Of a stretch of 64,000 nt of DNA, positions 17,157-25,921 are shown one piece after another (position 1 is the first letter of the stretch; every line of letters begins with the position of its first letter). The notes beneath the pieces were generated by a model. The model had not been told where the DNA came from, searched no databases, and worked only from the letters and a program-made list of their open reading frames with translations. The position numbers and the translations under genes are program-made. Source of the stretch: Nocardioides jejuensis (lineage in GTDB: Bacteria; Actinomycetota; Actinomycetes; Propionibacteriales; Nocardioidaceae); NCBI RefSeq assembly GCF_004337475.1, contig NZ_SJZJ01000011.1, positions 48,198 through 112,197 on the forward strand. The letters run 5' to 3'.

Positions 17157-17663
17157 CTACTCGACCAGCGCGTGCAGTGCGTCGATGGCAGCACTCAGCC
17201 CCGGGCCGTCCTCCTCGCGGAAGCCGGGGCCCTTGACCGGCACGGCATCTCCCGGCGCGACCTGCTCGCCGCACCGGTCGCAGCAGACGACCGGCGAGCT
17301 CAGCTCGCCACAGCCGAGGTGACGCCACAGCAGGGGCGGACCCTCCTCGCCGACCAGCCACTTGTCGCCGAACTGCTGCAGGGCGAGCACGACCATCGTC
17401 AGGTCGTTGCCCTTCTCCGTCAGCCGGTAGTCGAAGCGGGGCGGGTGCTCTGAGTAGGCGACCTTCTCCAGCACCTCGTGGTCGATCAGCGCCTGCAGGC
17501 GCTGGGTCAGCACCTTGCGCGAGATGCCCAGGTCGCGCTGCATCGCGTCGAAGCGGCTGACACCGAGGGCGACGTCGCGGATGATCAGCGGAGACCAGCG
17601 GTCGCCGACGATGTCGAGCGAGCGCGCCACCGAGCAGTGGCGGTCCTCCGGCGATGTGTGCAC
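17157..17663 (-). CDS. HxlR family transcriptional regulator
   Basis: A 168-residue winged-helix regulator. The HxlR core (about residues 8-100) shows SLDIVGDRWSPLIIRD, RFDAMQRDLGISRKVLTQRL (recognition helix) and the wing RFDYRLTEKG. A C-terminal extension carries a CxxC pair (VVCCDRCGEQV, about residues 124-134), so it may bind metal or sense thiols or redox state. It is divergent from an MMPL transporter with a perfect 15-bp palindrome between the starts, so it most likely represses that pump and itself. Confidence 0.87.
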   Translation of the reverse strand: MHTSPEDRHCSVARSLDIVGDRWSPLIIRDVALGVSRFDAMQRDLGISRKVLTQRLQALIDHEVLEKVAYSEHPPRFDYRLTEKGNDLTMVVLALQQFGDKWLVGEEGPPLLWRHLGCGELSSPVVCCDRCGEQVAPGDAVPVKGPGFREEDGPGLSAAIDALHALVE

Positions 17664-17683
17664 GGAGTCACCCTAGCAGGTGG

Positions 17684-17698
17684 GTTCCCAATGGGAAC
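17684..17698. promoter_or_regulatory. Perfect palindrome between HxlR and MMPL genes
   Basis: GTTCCCA-A-TGGGAAC sits 21 nt upstream of each start in the 56-bp divergent gap, close to the expected -10/-35 regions of both promoters. It is the probable HxlR operator. Confidence 0.7.
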
Positions 17699-17719
17699 TT
17701 ACGCTGCTACGTTGCGTCC

Positions 17720-19855
17720 ATGCTCGATCGCATCAGTGCCCTCACCTGGCGCCACCCCCGCGCCGTCCTGGCCCTCGTCCTCCTCTTCGCCGGCGTGGCG
17801 GGCTTCTTCGGCCACGACGTCGAGAAGCACCTCGCCGCCGCCGGCTTCGCCGACCCCGCATCGCAGAGCGAGGTCGCCGGACGCGTGCTCGCCGACGACC
17901 TCGGCTACACCGCCGAGCCCAGCCTCGTCGTGCTCGTGCGCGCCAAGGACGGCGGCAAGCTCGACCTGCACGACCCCGCCGTCGTCACCGAGGTCAACCG
18001 GCTCGCGACCCAGCTCGCCAAGGGTGAGTACGTCGGCAAGGTCGACAACCCGCTGGCCGCAACGGACCCGGCGAAGACCGGACTGGTCGCTGCCGACGGA
18101 CGCTCGCTCGACCTCGGCGCCCACCTGACCGACCCCGACATCGAGGACAAGGGCGGCATCGCCGACGAGTCCGTGCGCACACTGGTCACCTCGACGACCC
18201 TTGACGTCGGCTACGGCGGCTACGCCCCGGCGTTCAACGAGGTCAACGACCAGACCCGCAAGGACCTCACCCAGGCCGAGCTGATCGCGTTCCCGATCCT
18301 GGGCATCCTGCTGCTCCTGGTCTTCCGCTCCGTCGTGGCGATGTTCATCCCGCTGCTCGTCGGGGGCCTGTCGATCATCGGCACGCTCTTCGCGCTGCGG
18401 ATCATGTCGACGTTCACCGAGACGTCGCTCTTCGCCCTCAACATCGCCACCGCACTCTCCCTGGGCCTCGCGGTCGACTACGCACTCCTGCTCATCTCGA
18501 GGCATCGCGAGGAAGTCGCCAGGCACGGCTACACCGAGGAAGCGCTGCGCAACACCGTCACCTCGGCCGGCCGCACGGCCGTCTTCTCGGGCCTGACGGT
18601 TGCGGGCGCCATGGCCGCCCTCGTGCTGATGCCGCAGCGGTTCCTCTACTCGATCGGCGTCGCCGGCGGCATGGTCGGCCTGCTCTCCGCATCGATGGCC
18701 GTCCTCGTGGTGCCGGCACTGCTGGCCTGGCTCGGCCCGAACATCAACAAGTTCTCGATCCGCCGCGGCCCGGCCGTCTCCGACGCGTCCACTGCCTGGC
18801 TCCGCCTGGCCCGTGGCGTGATGAAGCGCCCGGTCATCGTGGCCGTCTCGACCACGGTGGTCCTGCTCGCCGTGGCGTTCCCGCTGCTCGGCACCCACCT
18901 GACCGGCCCGAGCTCGCAGGCCGTCCCGCCGGGCCAGCAGTCCTACGGCGTGACGCAGTACCTCAACAAGCACTACCCGCGCGCAGTCACCGAGGGCATC
19001 TCCCTCACGGTGACCGGCGGGGCCTCCGACGCGAAGCTCGCCACGCTCCGCACCGAGATCGCGAACGTCGACCACGTGGTCAGCGTCTCCCCCTTCCAGC
19101 ACACCTCGGACGACGTGGCCTACGCGACCGCCGCGTTCGACGTACCGGCCCTCGACGACGGCGCCCAGGCGTCGCTGAAGGAGATCCGGACGCTGTCGGC
19201 CGGCGACGGCACGAAGCTGCTGGTCACCGGCAACACCGCCCGCTTCATCGACCAGAAGGCCTCACTGGCCAGCAACGCGCCGCTCGTGGTCAGCGCGATC
19301 GTGCTGCTGACCCTGGTGCTGCTCTTCCTGCTCACCGGGTCGGTGCTGCTGCCGTTCAAGACGCTGCTGATGAACGCGCTGACGCTGAGCACCACGCTCG
19401 GCATCCTCGTCATCGTCTTCGAGAAGAAGGTGGGCAGCAGCCTGATCGACTACCCCGGCCCGTACTCGGTCGAGGTGACCAGCATGGTGTTCCTCTTCGT
19501 GGTGACCTTCGCCCTCGCGACCGACTACGCGGTCTTGGTCATGGCGCGGATCAAGGAGCTGCGTGACGGCGGCATGTCCAACGAGGAGGCGGTCGCCCAG
19601 GGCATGGCCCGGACCGGTCGCATCATCAGCGCTGCGGCCGTGATGATCGCCGTCGTCTTCGCGGCGTTCGCGGTCAGCCCGGTCTTCTTCATGAAGCAGA
19701 TCTCGGTGGGCATGGCGCTCGCCGTCCTCATCGACGCGACCATCGTCCGGGCCCTGCTCGTGCCGTCCCTGATGCGCCTCCTCGGCGAGGCGAACTGGTG
19801 GGCCCCCGGCCCGCTGCGCCGCCTGCACGACCGCTTCGGCATCCGCGAGTCGTGA
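17720..19855 (+). CDS. MMPL family (RND-type) transporter
   Basis: A 711-residue inner-membrane protein with two repeats, each having one N-terminal helix, an extracytoplasmic domain and a block of five helices (about residues 180-355 and 505-695). The sequence AVDYALLLISRHREE in helix 4 and its second-half counterpart ATDYAVLVMARIKEL carry the proton-relay Asp-Tyr pairs of MMPL proteins. Such pumps export lipids or drugs by proton motive force. The ATG at 17720 was chosen over upstream starts because it is compatible with the promoter/palindrome. It is divergent from hxlR and terminated by 19982-20033. Confidence 0.88.
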   Translation: MLDRISALTWRHPRAVLALVLLFAGVAGFFGHDVEKHLAAAGFADPASQSEVAGRVLADDLGYTAEPSLVVLVRAKDGGKLDLHDPAVVTEVNRLATQLAKGEYVGKVDNPLAATDPAKTGLVAADGRSLDLGAHLTDPDIEDKGGIADESVRTLVTSTTLDVGYGGYAPAFNEVNDQTRKDLTQAELIAFPILGILLLLVFRSVVAMFIPLLVGGLSIIGTLFALRIMSTFTETSLFALNIATALSLGLAVDYALLLISRHREEVARHGYTEEALRNTVTSAGRTAVFSGLTVAGAMAALVLMPQRFLYSIGVAGGMVGLLSASMAVLVVPALLAWLGPNINKFSIRRGPAVSDASTAWLRLARGVMKRPVIVAVSTTVVLLAVAFPLLGTHLTGPSSQAVPPGQQSYGVTQYLNKHYPRAVTEGISLTVTGGASDAKLATLRTEIANVDHVVSVSPFQHTSDDVAYATAAFDVPALDDGAQASLKEIRTLSAGDGTKLLVTGNTARFIDQKASLASNAPLVVSAIVLLTLVLLFLLTGSVLLPFKTLLMNALTLSTTLGILVIVFEKKVGSSLIDYPGPYSVEVTSMVFLFVVTFALATDYAVLVMARIKELRDGGMSNEEAVAQGMARTGRIISAAAVMIAVVFAAFAVSPVFFMKQISVGMALAVLIDATIVRALLVPSLMRLLGEANWWAPGPLRRLHDRFGIRES

Positions 19856-19981
19856 CCTCTGGTCCAGACCAGCGAAGTTCCCGGAAAAATATTTCGGAAC
19901 CCGCGTAACCCGCCGCGTCACCGCGCGTTTATCAGGGCACAACGGTCGGGGAGCAACCTCCCTCCCAGTTCCCTGATCGCT

Positions 19982-20033
19982 CGAGCCCGTCTCCACCAGC
20001 ACTCCCTCCCTCCCGCTGGTCGAGGCGGGCTCG
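19982..20033 (+). terminator. Strong terminator downstream of MMPL gene
   Basis: A 19-bp stem (19982-20000 with 20015-20033, one C-C mismatch and one G-U pair) with a pyrimidine-rich 14-nt loop is followed by AATTGTATTT. The T-rich tail is on the plus strand, so it separates the MMPL gene from the following SDR gene. Confidence 0.75.
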
Positions 20034-20096
20034 AATTGTATTTCGGGCTCGCTCGCGCATTCGGAGCAGCGTCTTGCCGCGCCGTACGATCTGCCG

Positions 20097-21662
20097 GTGC
20101 CGCACCGTGATGACCAGCCCCAGGACGACCACCCCTTCGGTGGTCCGCTCTCCGACGAGCCCCTCGACCGGATCGACCCCGAGGAGCTCCGGATCGCCCT
20201 GAAGGTGCTCGCCGAGATCCCGCGGCTGGACCCGGAGCACGACGACGTCCGCACCATGAAGCGCGGCGCGTCGTACATGTACAAGCTGATCAAGAAGCAG
20301 CGCCGCACGGAGCTGCGGCAGGAGAAGATCCAGCACGACCAGGCGATCATCGAGAAGACCGCGACCGGCTCCCCGATGCGCATCGACGACGAGACCGCGG
20401 GTATCCCGCTCGTCTCGACCGCGAAGGGCGCCTTCGCCGGCGAGCTGATCACCGCCCGCGGCTGCTACATCTGCAAGCAGGACTTCACCCTGGTCGACGC
20501 GTTCTACCACTGGCTCTGCCCGACCTGCGCGGCGAAGAGCCACGCCAAGCGCGACCAGCGCACCGACCTCACCGGCAAGCGCGCGCTGCTGACCGGCGGT
20601 CGCTCGAAGATCGGCATGTACATCGCGCTGCGCCTGCTCCGCGACGGCGCCCACACGACGATCACGACGCGCTTCCCCAAGGACGCCGTACGCCGCTTCG
20701 CCGCGATGGAGGACTCCGCGGACTGGATCGACCGGCTCAAGATCGTCGGCATCGACCTGCGCGACCCCACGCAGGTCATCTCGCTCACCGACGACGTCGC
20801 GGCCGACGGCCCGCTCGACATCATCATCAACAACGCCTGCCAGACCGTACGCCGCCTCCCTGGCGCCTACTCGCACCTGATCGACGGCGAGAACGCACCG
20901 CTCGGCACGCCGGAGTCGCTCGGCATCAAGGCGCTGCCGGAGATGGTCACCTTCGACCACATCTCCGAGGCGCACCCGGCCGCCATCGCCGGCGCGCTGT
21001 CCGACACCGCGGTCGCCCACCACGAGGGCGAGTCGCACGAAGCAGCGCTGGCCGCGCACAACGCTGCGTCGATGACGGCCCTCGCCCTGAAGGCGGGTGG
21101 CGCGTCGCTCGAGCAGCACCTGGCCGGCACCGCCATCGACGCCGGCGGCCTGATCCCCGACATCCAGGACAACAACTCCTGGACCCAGGTGCTCGACGAG
21201 GTCGACCCGCTGGAGCTCCTCGAGGTGCAGTTCTGTAACTCGATCGCGCCGTTCCTGATCAACTCCCGGCTGCGCCCGGCGATGCGGGCAGCCGTCCAGA
21301 ACGGCGCGCGCCGGGCGTACATCGTCAACGTCTCGGCCATGGAGGGGCAGTTCTCGCGCCGCTACAAGGGCGCCGGGCACCCGCACACGAACATGGCGAA
21401 GGCCGCGCTCAACATGATGACGCGCACCTCCGCCGGCGAGTACTTCGAGACCGACCGGATCCTGATGACCGCCGTCGACACCGGCTGGATCACCGACGAG
21501 CGGCCGCACTACGAGAAGCTGCGGATCGCCGCGGAGGGCTGGCACGCGCCGCTCGACCTGGTCGATGGCGCCGCCCGCGTCTACGACCCGATCGTCATGG
21601 GCGAGGCCGGCCAGGACATCTACGGCGTCTTCGTGAAGGACTACGAGCCCAGCCCCTGGTGA
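20097..21662 (+). CDS. Large SDR family protein with N-terminal zinc ribbon
   Basis: A 521-residue protein with an unusual order: a polar, helical N-terminal region (1-110, rich in Arg/Lys near 55-80), a four-cysteine zinc ribbon (CYIC near 122 and CPTC near 141), then a short-chain dehydrogenase domain from about residue 155 with LTGGRSKIGMYIALRLL as nucleotide-binding loop, NNAC near 242 and an HTNMAKAAL stretch where the catalytic YxxxK lysine is expected. The usual tyrosine is not evident there. It starts with GTG. The substrate is unknown; the ribbon and extension suggest a nucleic-acid or protein partner. Confidence 0.78.
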   Translation: MPHRDDQPQDDHPFGGPLSDEPLDRIDPEELRIALKVLAEIPRLDPEHDDVRTMKRGASYMYKLIKKQRRTELRQEKIQHDQAIIEKTATGSPMRIDDETAGIPLVSTAKGAFAGELITARGCYICKQDFTLVDAFYHWLCPTCAAKSHAKRDQRTDLTGKRALLTGGRSKIGMYIALRLLRDGAHTTITTRFPKDAVRRFAAMEDSADWIDRLKIVGIDLRDPTQVISLTDDVAADGPLDIIINNACQTVRRLPGAYSHLIDGENAPLGTPESLGIKALPEMVTFDHISEAHPAAIAGALSDTAVAHHEGESHEAALAAHNAASMTALALKAGGASLEQHLAGTAIDAGGLIPDIQDNNSWTQVLDEVDPLELLEVQFCNSIAPFLINSRLRPAMRAAVQNGARRAYIVNVSAMEGQFSRRYKGAGHPHTNMAKAALNMMTRTSAGEYFETDRILMTAVDTGWITDERPHYEKLRIAAEGWHAPLDLVDGAARVYDPIVMGEAGQDIYGVFVKDYEPSPW

Positions 21663-21791
21663 CCGCAGCGGCGGCACTCAGACGTAACACGCGTCACGGA
21701 CGGCGGCGTTCTCCTGCGGGACGTCGCCGTTCTGCTGCCCGGACGGCGGGATCCGCGAGACAGGTAGTCCCGCTATCCCTACCCTCGGGGC

Positions 21792-22232
21792 ATGGCTGAC
21801 GTGACGATCGATCTGGACATCAACGCCTCGGCGACCGATGTCTTCAACTACATCTCCGACTACACCAAGTGCTCGTCGTACATCTACGGCCTGCAGCACC
21901 TGCAGCCGCTCACCGAGCTGACCCGCGGCAAGGGCGCGAAGTTCGAGGGTCGGGTCAAGATGGGCGCCTCGCTGGAGTCGTGCGTCGAGGTCACCGAGTT
22001 CGAGGAGGGCGTGCACTACGCGACGCAGTCCTTCAAGGGCGTCAAGAACGGCATGGACTGGACCGTCAGCCCGGTCGATGACGGCAACGCGAAGGTGCGC
22101 CTGATCTGGACCTTCGACTTCGGCAGCGGCATCGCCGGCCGCACGATCGGCAAGCTCGTCGAGCCGTTCATCAAGATCGCGGCCAAGCAGAGCGCCGAGG
22201 ACCTCAAGAACGGCATCGAAGCGGGCGCCTGA
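21792..22232 (+). CDS. SRPBCC family protein (polyketide cyclase/dehydrase-like)
   Basis: A 146-residue single START/Bet v 1-like domain: an N-terminal strand MADVTIDLDIN, the DVFNYISDY helix, central strands and a long C-terminal amphipathic helix (about 115-142). Such proteins bind hydrophobic ligands; no catalytic residues can be named. The 129-nt upstream gap contains partial repeats of a GGCGTTCT phrase but no clear operator. It is transcribed in the same direction as the SDR before and the VOC protein after, though gaps are long enough for separate promoters. Confidence 0.8.
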   Translation: MADVTIDLDINASATDVFNYISDYTKCSSYIYGLQHLQPLTELTRGKGAKFEGRVKMGASLESCVEVTEFEEGVHYATQSFKGVKNGMDWTVSPVDDGNAKVRLIWTFDFGSGIAGRTIGKLVEPFIKIAAKQSAEDLKNGIEAGA

Positions 22233-22290
22233 CGCGCTGTTCACCTCGCGGCCCTCGACGGCTGTCGGTGGTCGGGTGTTGGCTGGAGAC

Positions 22291-22713
22291 ATGACCAACG
22301 CACTCAACCCGTACCTCAACTTCAAGGACAACGCCGCCGAGGCGATGGCCTTCTACCAGTCGTTCCTCGGCGGTGACCTCAAGGTCAGCACCTTCGGCGA
22401 CATGGGCGACACCAGCGAGGCCGCCGGCCTCACGATGCACGCCATGCTCGTGACCGACGAGGGCTTCACCCTGATGGCCTCCGACTCGCACCCGTCGATG
22501 GGCGAGTTCGTCGCTCCGGCCGGCTTCTCGATCAGCCTCTCCGGCGTCGACGAGGCTCCGCTCCGGGCCTACTGGGAGGCGCTCGCTGCCGACGGCACGA
22601 TCGGCATGCCGCTCGACAAGCAGGTCTGGGGTGACGTCTTCGGCCACGTCATCGACAAGTTCGGCATCAGCTGGCTGGTCAACATCGTGTCGGCGGAGAA
22701 CGCCGGCGCCTGA
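22291..22713 (+). CDS. VOC family protein (PhnB/3-demethylubiquinone-methyltransferase-like)
   Basis: A 140-residue glyoxalase-fold protein of the PhnB group: LNPYLNFKDNAAEAMAFYQS at the N-terminus, VSTFGDMG near residue 35, and the C-terminal WGDVFGHVIDKFGISWLVNI, all characteristic. The ATG at 22291 follows GGAGAC and gives the standard N-terminus, so an earlier in-frame start is not used. PhnB-like proteins have the fold of metal-dependent dioxygenases and resistance proteins but mostly lack a proven reaction. It is followed by a large fold-back repeat. Confidence 0.85.
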   Translation: MTNALNPYLNFKDNAAEAMAFYQSFLGGDLKVSTFGDMGDTSEAAGLTMHAMLVTDEGFTLMASDSHPSMGEFVAPAGFSISLSGVDEAPLRAYWEALAADGTIGMPLDKQVWGDVFGHVIDKFGISWLVNIVSAENAGA

Positions 22714-22731
22714 CGCAGCCCGCAACGCAGG

Positions 22732-22825
22732 GCGGGCCAAACTGTCAGTCTGACAGTTTGGCCCGCTCTGACATTTCCGGACTGTCACCTGGCGCGAAAG
22801 TGTCAGCCTGACAGTTTCGCGCCAG
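22732..22825. repeat. Fold-back repeat, family copy 1
   Basis: A 35-nt near-perfect palindrome (17-bp arms at 22732-22748 and 22750-22766, containing CCAAACTGTCAG) is followed by a spacer with CTGACATTTCCGGACTGTCA and a second 18-bp fold-back (22789-22806 with 22808-22825, one mismatch). It lies between convergent genes. A closely related copy occurs at 32989-33060. Confidence 0.75.
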
Positions 22826-22846
22826 CCGGCAGCCGGCTTCGATGCG

Positions 22847-24643
22847 TCAGGGCACGACCGGGAGCTTCAGCGTCTGGCCGCTGCCGCTGGCGATGGTCAC
22901 CGCGACCGGCGTGAGCCCGCCGCGGTAGTTGATCGAGCCACCCGCGACGACGAAGCGGATCGTGTGCCCCGGGGCGAAGCGGTGCACGAACGCCGGCATG
23001 GTCGCCGTGAACGGCTTGGTGACGTCCGCGATCCGCACCGGCGCCTCGAGCGCGTGGATCGTCGTGGCGTGACCCGCAGCATCGACGTCCTGGACCTTCA
23101 GGAAGAGGACCAGCTGGCCCGCCTCACCGGCACCCTGGGTGAGTGCGGCCGTCGGGGCATTGACCTTGAGCGTCGCGACCGGCGAACCGACCACGTCGAC
23201 GTTGGCCGTGAGCGCCGGCGTCGACCACGCGGCGTACGTGCCGGGGACGTCGAGGGCGTCGGCGACGGGGTTCTTCACGTAACCGCCGATCACGTCGGTC
23301 TCGGGGAACGACGTCGGCAGCCCGGCCGGCGGCGTGAGGAACGCCTGCGAGCCAGCGGCCGCGAGCCCGGTGGTCAGGGCGTTCTTGCCGGAGAGGCGCC
23401 AGGTCTTCGCCGTGCCGACCGGGAACGACGCCGACTGGGCGAACGTCGCACCCGCGTCGCCGGTGTCGAGCCAGTCGCGGTAGTAGGAGAACTGCGGACC
23501 GGTCGCGACCGCTTGGCCCTTCAGGTAGCGCGCGAACCACGCCGACGCGCGGCCGACGAGGTAGTCGTTCTCGCCGGGCAGCATGCCCGCGGAGCTGTGG
23601 CCGTAGTGCTGCCAGACCATCTTCACGACCGTGCCCTGGGCCCGGAGCGCCTTGTAGGTCGCGGTCGCCTCGTTGAGGTTGAAGAGGGTGTCCGCCTGGC
23701 CCTGCATGAGCAGGGTCGGCACCTTGACCTGCGCGATGTACGACGCCACCGACGCGTGTCGCGATGCCGCCACCGCAGCGGGCGAGAAGTAGCCGGTCGT
23801 GCCGGCCGTGAGGAGCGCCGGGCAGACCCAGTCCGCGAAGTTCGGGCACGGCAGCGGGTCGCCGGGGATCTGGCCGTTCTGGAGGTCGCCGGTCAGGCCG
23901 AGTGCCGAGAAGCCCAGGCCCCAGGCCAGCTTGGTGGTGCCGGAGTTGGTCGACGTCACGCGATCCGGCGCGACCCGGTCGGTGTTGTTGGGCGCGAGGC
24001 TGTAGGAGAGGTCGTTCCACGTGATGATCGGGACAAGCGCGTCGACACGCTTGTCGACCGAGGCGGCAGCGAACTGGAAGCCGCCGCCGTAGGAGCCGCC
24101 GATCAGGCCGACGCGGGGGTCGTTGGTCGACGGCAGGTTGTCGTGGTCGCGCGGGTCGCGGCGGACGACGTCGAGGGCCGGCGCGGGCTGGGTGTGCTTG
24201 GCGTCCAGGAAGGCGATGCCGTCCTTGCCGCCGAGGTAGGAGACGAGCTGGCTGGCCGCCTTGCCGTCCCAGTCCGGGTCGTCCAGCGTGATCTTGCAGG
24301 ACGACCCGCCGAAGCCGAGGCCGGAGTACGACAGGACCGCGTAGCCGTCGGTCGCGAACTTCTCACCCCACGCGGCCTGGTCGTTCTTCGACCCGCCGAA
24401 GCCGTTGGTGGTCAGGATCGCGGGGACGCGGCTGGTCGCCGACGCGGACGACGGCAGGTAGAGGTCACCGATGATGTCGCACGCCGTGCCGTTGTCGGGG
24501 CCGGTGGTGACAGCGAAGTGCAGGGTCTGCACGGAGAACGCCGGGGCAGCGAACGCCGGCAGCGCGGGAGCAACGAGGGCGGTGGCTGCGGCGGCCAGAG
24601 CGGCCAGCGGCGCCACGCGAGAGGCACGGGAACGCGAGAGCAT
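22847..24643 (-). CDS. Secreted CocE/NonD-type hydrolase (X-Pro dipeptidyl-peptidase-like)
   Basis: A 598-residue exported alpha/beta hydrolase. A signal peptide (basic MLSRSRASR, hydrophobic core to about residue 30, AFA-type cleavage near 33) leads into the S15/CocE catalytic domain with nucleophile GGSYGGGF near 189-196, acidic QGQADTLFN near 319 and catalytic His in QHYGHSSAG near 349. A C-terminal jelly-roll domain (about 420-598) is typical of CocE and X-Pro peptidases. Likely substrates are peptides or esters outside the cell. It starts at an ATG 71 nt from the next minus-strand small gene, so co-transcription is possible. Confidence 0.84.
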   Translation of the reverse strand: MLSRSRASRVAPLAALAAAATALVAPALPAFAAPAFSVQTLHFAVTTGPDNGTACDIIGDLYLPSSASATSRVPAILTTNGFGGSKNDQAAWGEKFATDGYAVLSYSGLGFGGSSCKITLDDPDWDGKAASQLVSYLGGKDGIAFLDAKHTQPAPALDVVRRDPRDHDNLPSTNDPRVGLIGGSYGGGFQFAAASVDKRVDALVPIITWNDLSYSLAPNNTDRVAPDRVTSTNSGTTKLAWGLGFSALGLTGDLQNGQIPGDPLPCPNFADWVCPALLTAGTTGYFSPAAVAASRHASVASYIAQVKVPTLLMQGQADTLFNLNEATATYKALRAQGTVVKMVWQHYGHSSAGMLPGENDYLVGRASAWFARYLKGQAVATGPQFSYYRDWLDTGDAGATFAQSASFPVGTAKTWRLSGKNALTTGLAAAGSQAFLTPPAGLPTSFPETDVIGGYVKNPVADALDVPGTYAAWSTPALTANVDVVGSPVATLKVNAPTAALTQGAGEAGQLVLFLKVQDVDAAGHATTIHALEAPVRIADVTKPFTATMPAFVHRFAPGHTIRFVVAGGSINYRGGLTPVAVTIASGSGQTLKLPVVP

Positions 24644-24714
24644 GCCTGCACAACTGTGATGCAGGCCACTTGGTTACGCAGGCGTCAACAAGTGAGCCCG
24701 CGGGCGTAGCGAAC

Positions 24715-24882
24715 TCAGCGCGCGTCGGCGTCGCCGTGCTCGTGGTCGAAGTGCTCGAGGTCGGTCGACTCCTCCGGCTTCCGGACCGACAAGGCGATCA
24801 CGATCGAGACCAGGAAGAAGAACAGGATCGCGATCAGGATGAAGACCTGATCCCGGGTGAAGATCTCGATGAACGACTCCAT
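24715..24882 (-). CDS. Small single-pass membrane protein, 55 aa
   Basis: A 55-residue protein with one hydrophobic helix (about residues 13-33, VFILIAILFFFLVSIVIALSV) and an acidic, His-rich cytosolic-type tail (EHFDHEHGDADAR). GGAGGTGCGCC directly precedes the ATG. A second small membrane protein of equal size and design lies 78 nt upstream in the same orientation, so they may form a transcript or complex. No family is recognised and no function is claimed. Confidence 0.65.
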   Translation of the reverse strand: MESFIEIFTRDQVFILIAILFFFLVSIVIALSVRKPEESTDLEHFDHEHGDADAR

Positions 24883-24960
24883 GGCGCACCTCCGTAGACG
24901 GTGTGCCCCACCACTTCGAGGGTACGCCGCTCACGCCCTCCAGCGGGAGGCCTGAGAGCG

Positions 24961-25125
24961 TCAGATGCCGGACTCCTCCGAAGGAGGGATCGGGCCGTCC
25001 GGGTCCACGATGTCGGGGTGGTGCTCCGCATCGGTGGTGTCCCACGGACGCGAAACGCCCATCAGGACCGCGCCGATGAAGAACGCGAGAATGACCAGTC
25101 CTGTGAAGATCTCGCCGGGGTGCAT
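24961..25125 (-). CDS. Small single-pass membrane protein, 54 aa
   Basis: A 54-residue protein: MHPGEIFTG, one hydrophobic helix (about 10-27, LVILAFFIGAVLMGVS), then an acidic Pro-rich tail ending EESGI. AAGGAGGAG lies just before the ATG, a strong ribosome-binding site. It lies 25 nt downstream of the enoyl-CoA hydratase gene, so it is probably the last or next gene of that operon. No known family was recognised. Confidence 0.65.
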   Translation of the reverse strand: MHPGEIFTGLVILAFFIGAVLMGVSRPWDTTDAEHHPDIVDPDGPIPPSEESGI

Positions 25126-25150
25126 GACTCCTCCTTGTGCCGGTTCCAGC

Positions 25151-25921
25151 CTACGCCCCGGCGCCGTGCCGTCCGGCACCTTCCGCGAAGCGGGCGGCAC
25201 CCGCGACGGCCTCCAGCAGGACCGCCTCACCGAGCCGCCACTCCTCCGCGATCGCCTCGGGCTCCGGGCGCCCGGCGGCGCCGAGGACCGAGGCGCGATC
25301 CGATCGCATGCACGCCTGGGGGAACGCCGCGATCCGCTCGGCCAGCTCGACCGCTTCAGCCAGCGCGGCGCCCGGGGCGGAGACCCGGTTCGCCAGGCCG
25401 AACGACAGCGCCTCGGCTGCGTCGACCGGACGCCCGGTGAGCACCAGGTCCAGCGCGCGCGAACGGCCAATCAGCTCGGGCAGGCGGATCGTGCCGCCGT
25501 CGATCAGCGGCACGCCCCAGCGACGACAGAAGACACCGAACGTCGCCGCCGGGTCGGCGACCCGGAGATCGCACCAGAGCGCGAGCTCGAGGCCGCCCGC
25601 GACGGCGTACCCCTCGACGGCGGCGATGACCGGCTTCGACAGGCGCAGCCGGGTCGGGCCCATCGGGCCGAGGTCGTCGGCAGCGCCGGCGGGTGGCGCG
25701 ACCTCCATGCTCCCGGTGCTGACGGCGGCGAGGTCGGCCCCGGCGCAGAAGGTGCCGCCCGCGCCGTGGAGGACCGCGACGCTCGCGTCCGGGTCGGCAT
25801 CGAACGCAAGGAACGCCGCGTGCAGCTCGCGCGCATGCGCGGTGTCGACGGCATTGCGGACCTCAGGCCGGTCCAGGGTCACGACGGTGACCGCCCCGCG
25901 GCGTTCGACGTGGACGCTCAT
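25151..25921 (-). CDS. Enoyl-CoA hydratase/isomerase (crotonase) family protein
   Basis: A 256-residue crotonase. The CoA-binding phrases RPEVRNAVD near 19-27 and GGTFCAGADLAAV near 55-67, the oxyanion segment VEGYAVAGGLELAL near 101-114 and a later FGVFCRRWGVPLIDGGTIRLP are present. The second catalytic Glu position near 130 reads VPLIDGG rather than the usual GxxPExG, so hydratase activity may be altered. Its ATG overlaps the acyl-CoA dehydrogenase stop by 4 nt. Together they form a beta-oxidation-type module divergent from a PaaX regulator. Confidence 0.86.
   Translation of the reverse strand: MSVHVERRGAVTVVTLDRPEVRNAVDTAHARELHAAFLAFDADPDASVAVLHGAGGTFCAGADLAAVSTGSMEVAPPAGAADDLGPMGPTRLRLSKPVIAAVEGYAVAGGLELALWCDLRVADPAATFGVFCRRWGVPLIDGGTIRLPELIGRSRALDLVLTGRPVDAAEALSFGLANRVSAPGAALAEAVELAERIAAFPQACMRSDRASVLGAAGRPEPEAIAEEWRLGEAVLLEAVAGAARFAEGAGRHGAGA

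Noticed and set aside
22964..24709. A 581-aa plus-strand open frame over the CocE-type hydrolase
   Set aside because: Composition (Arg/Gly/Val/Glu) is that of a shadow; the minus strand has a signal peptide and catalytic triad.
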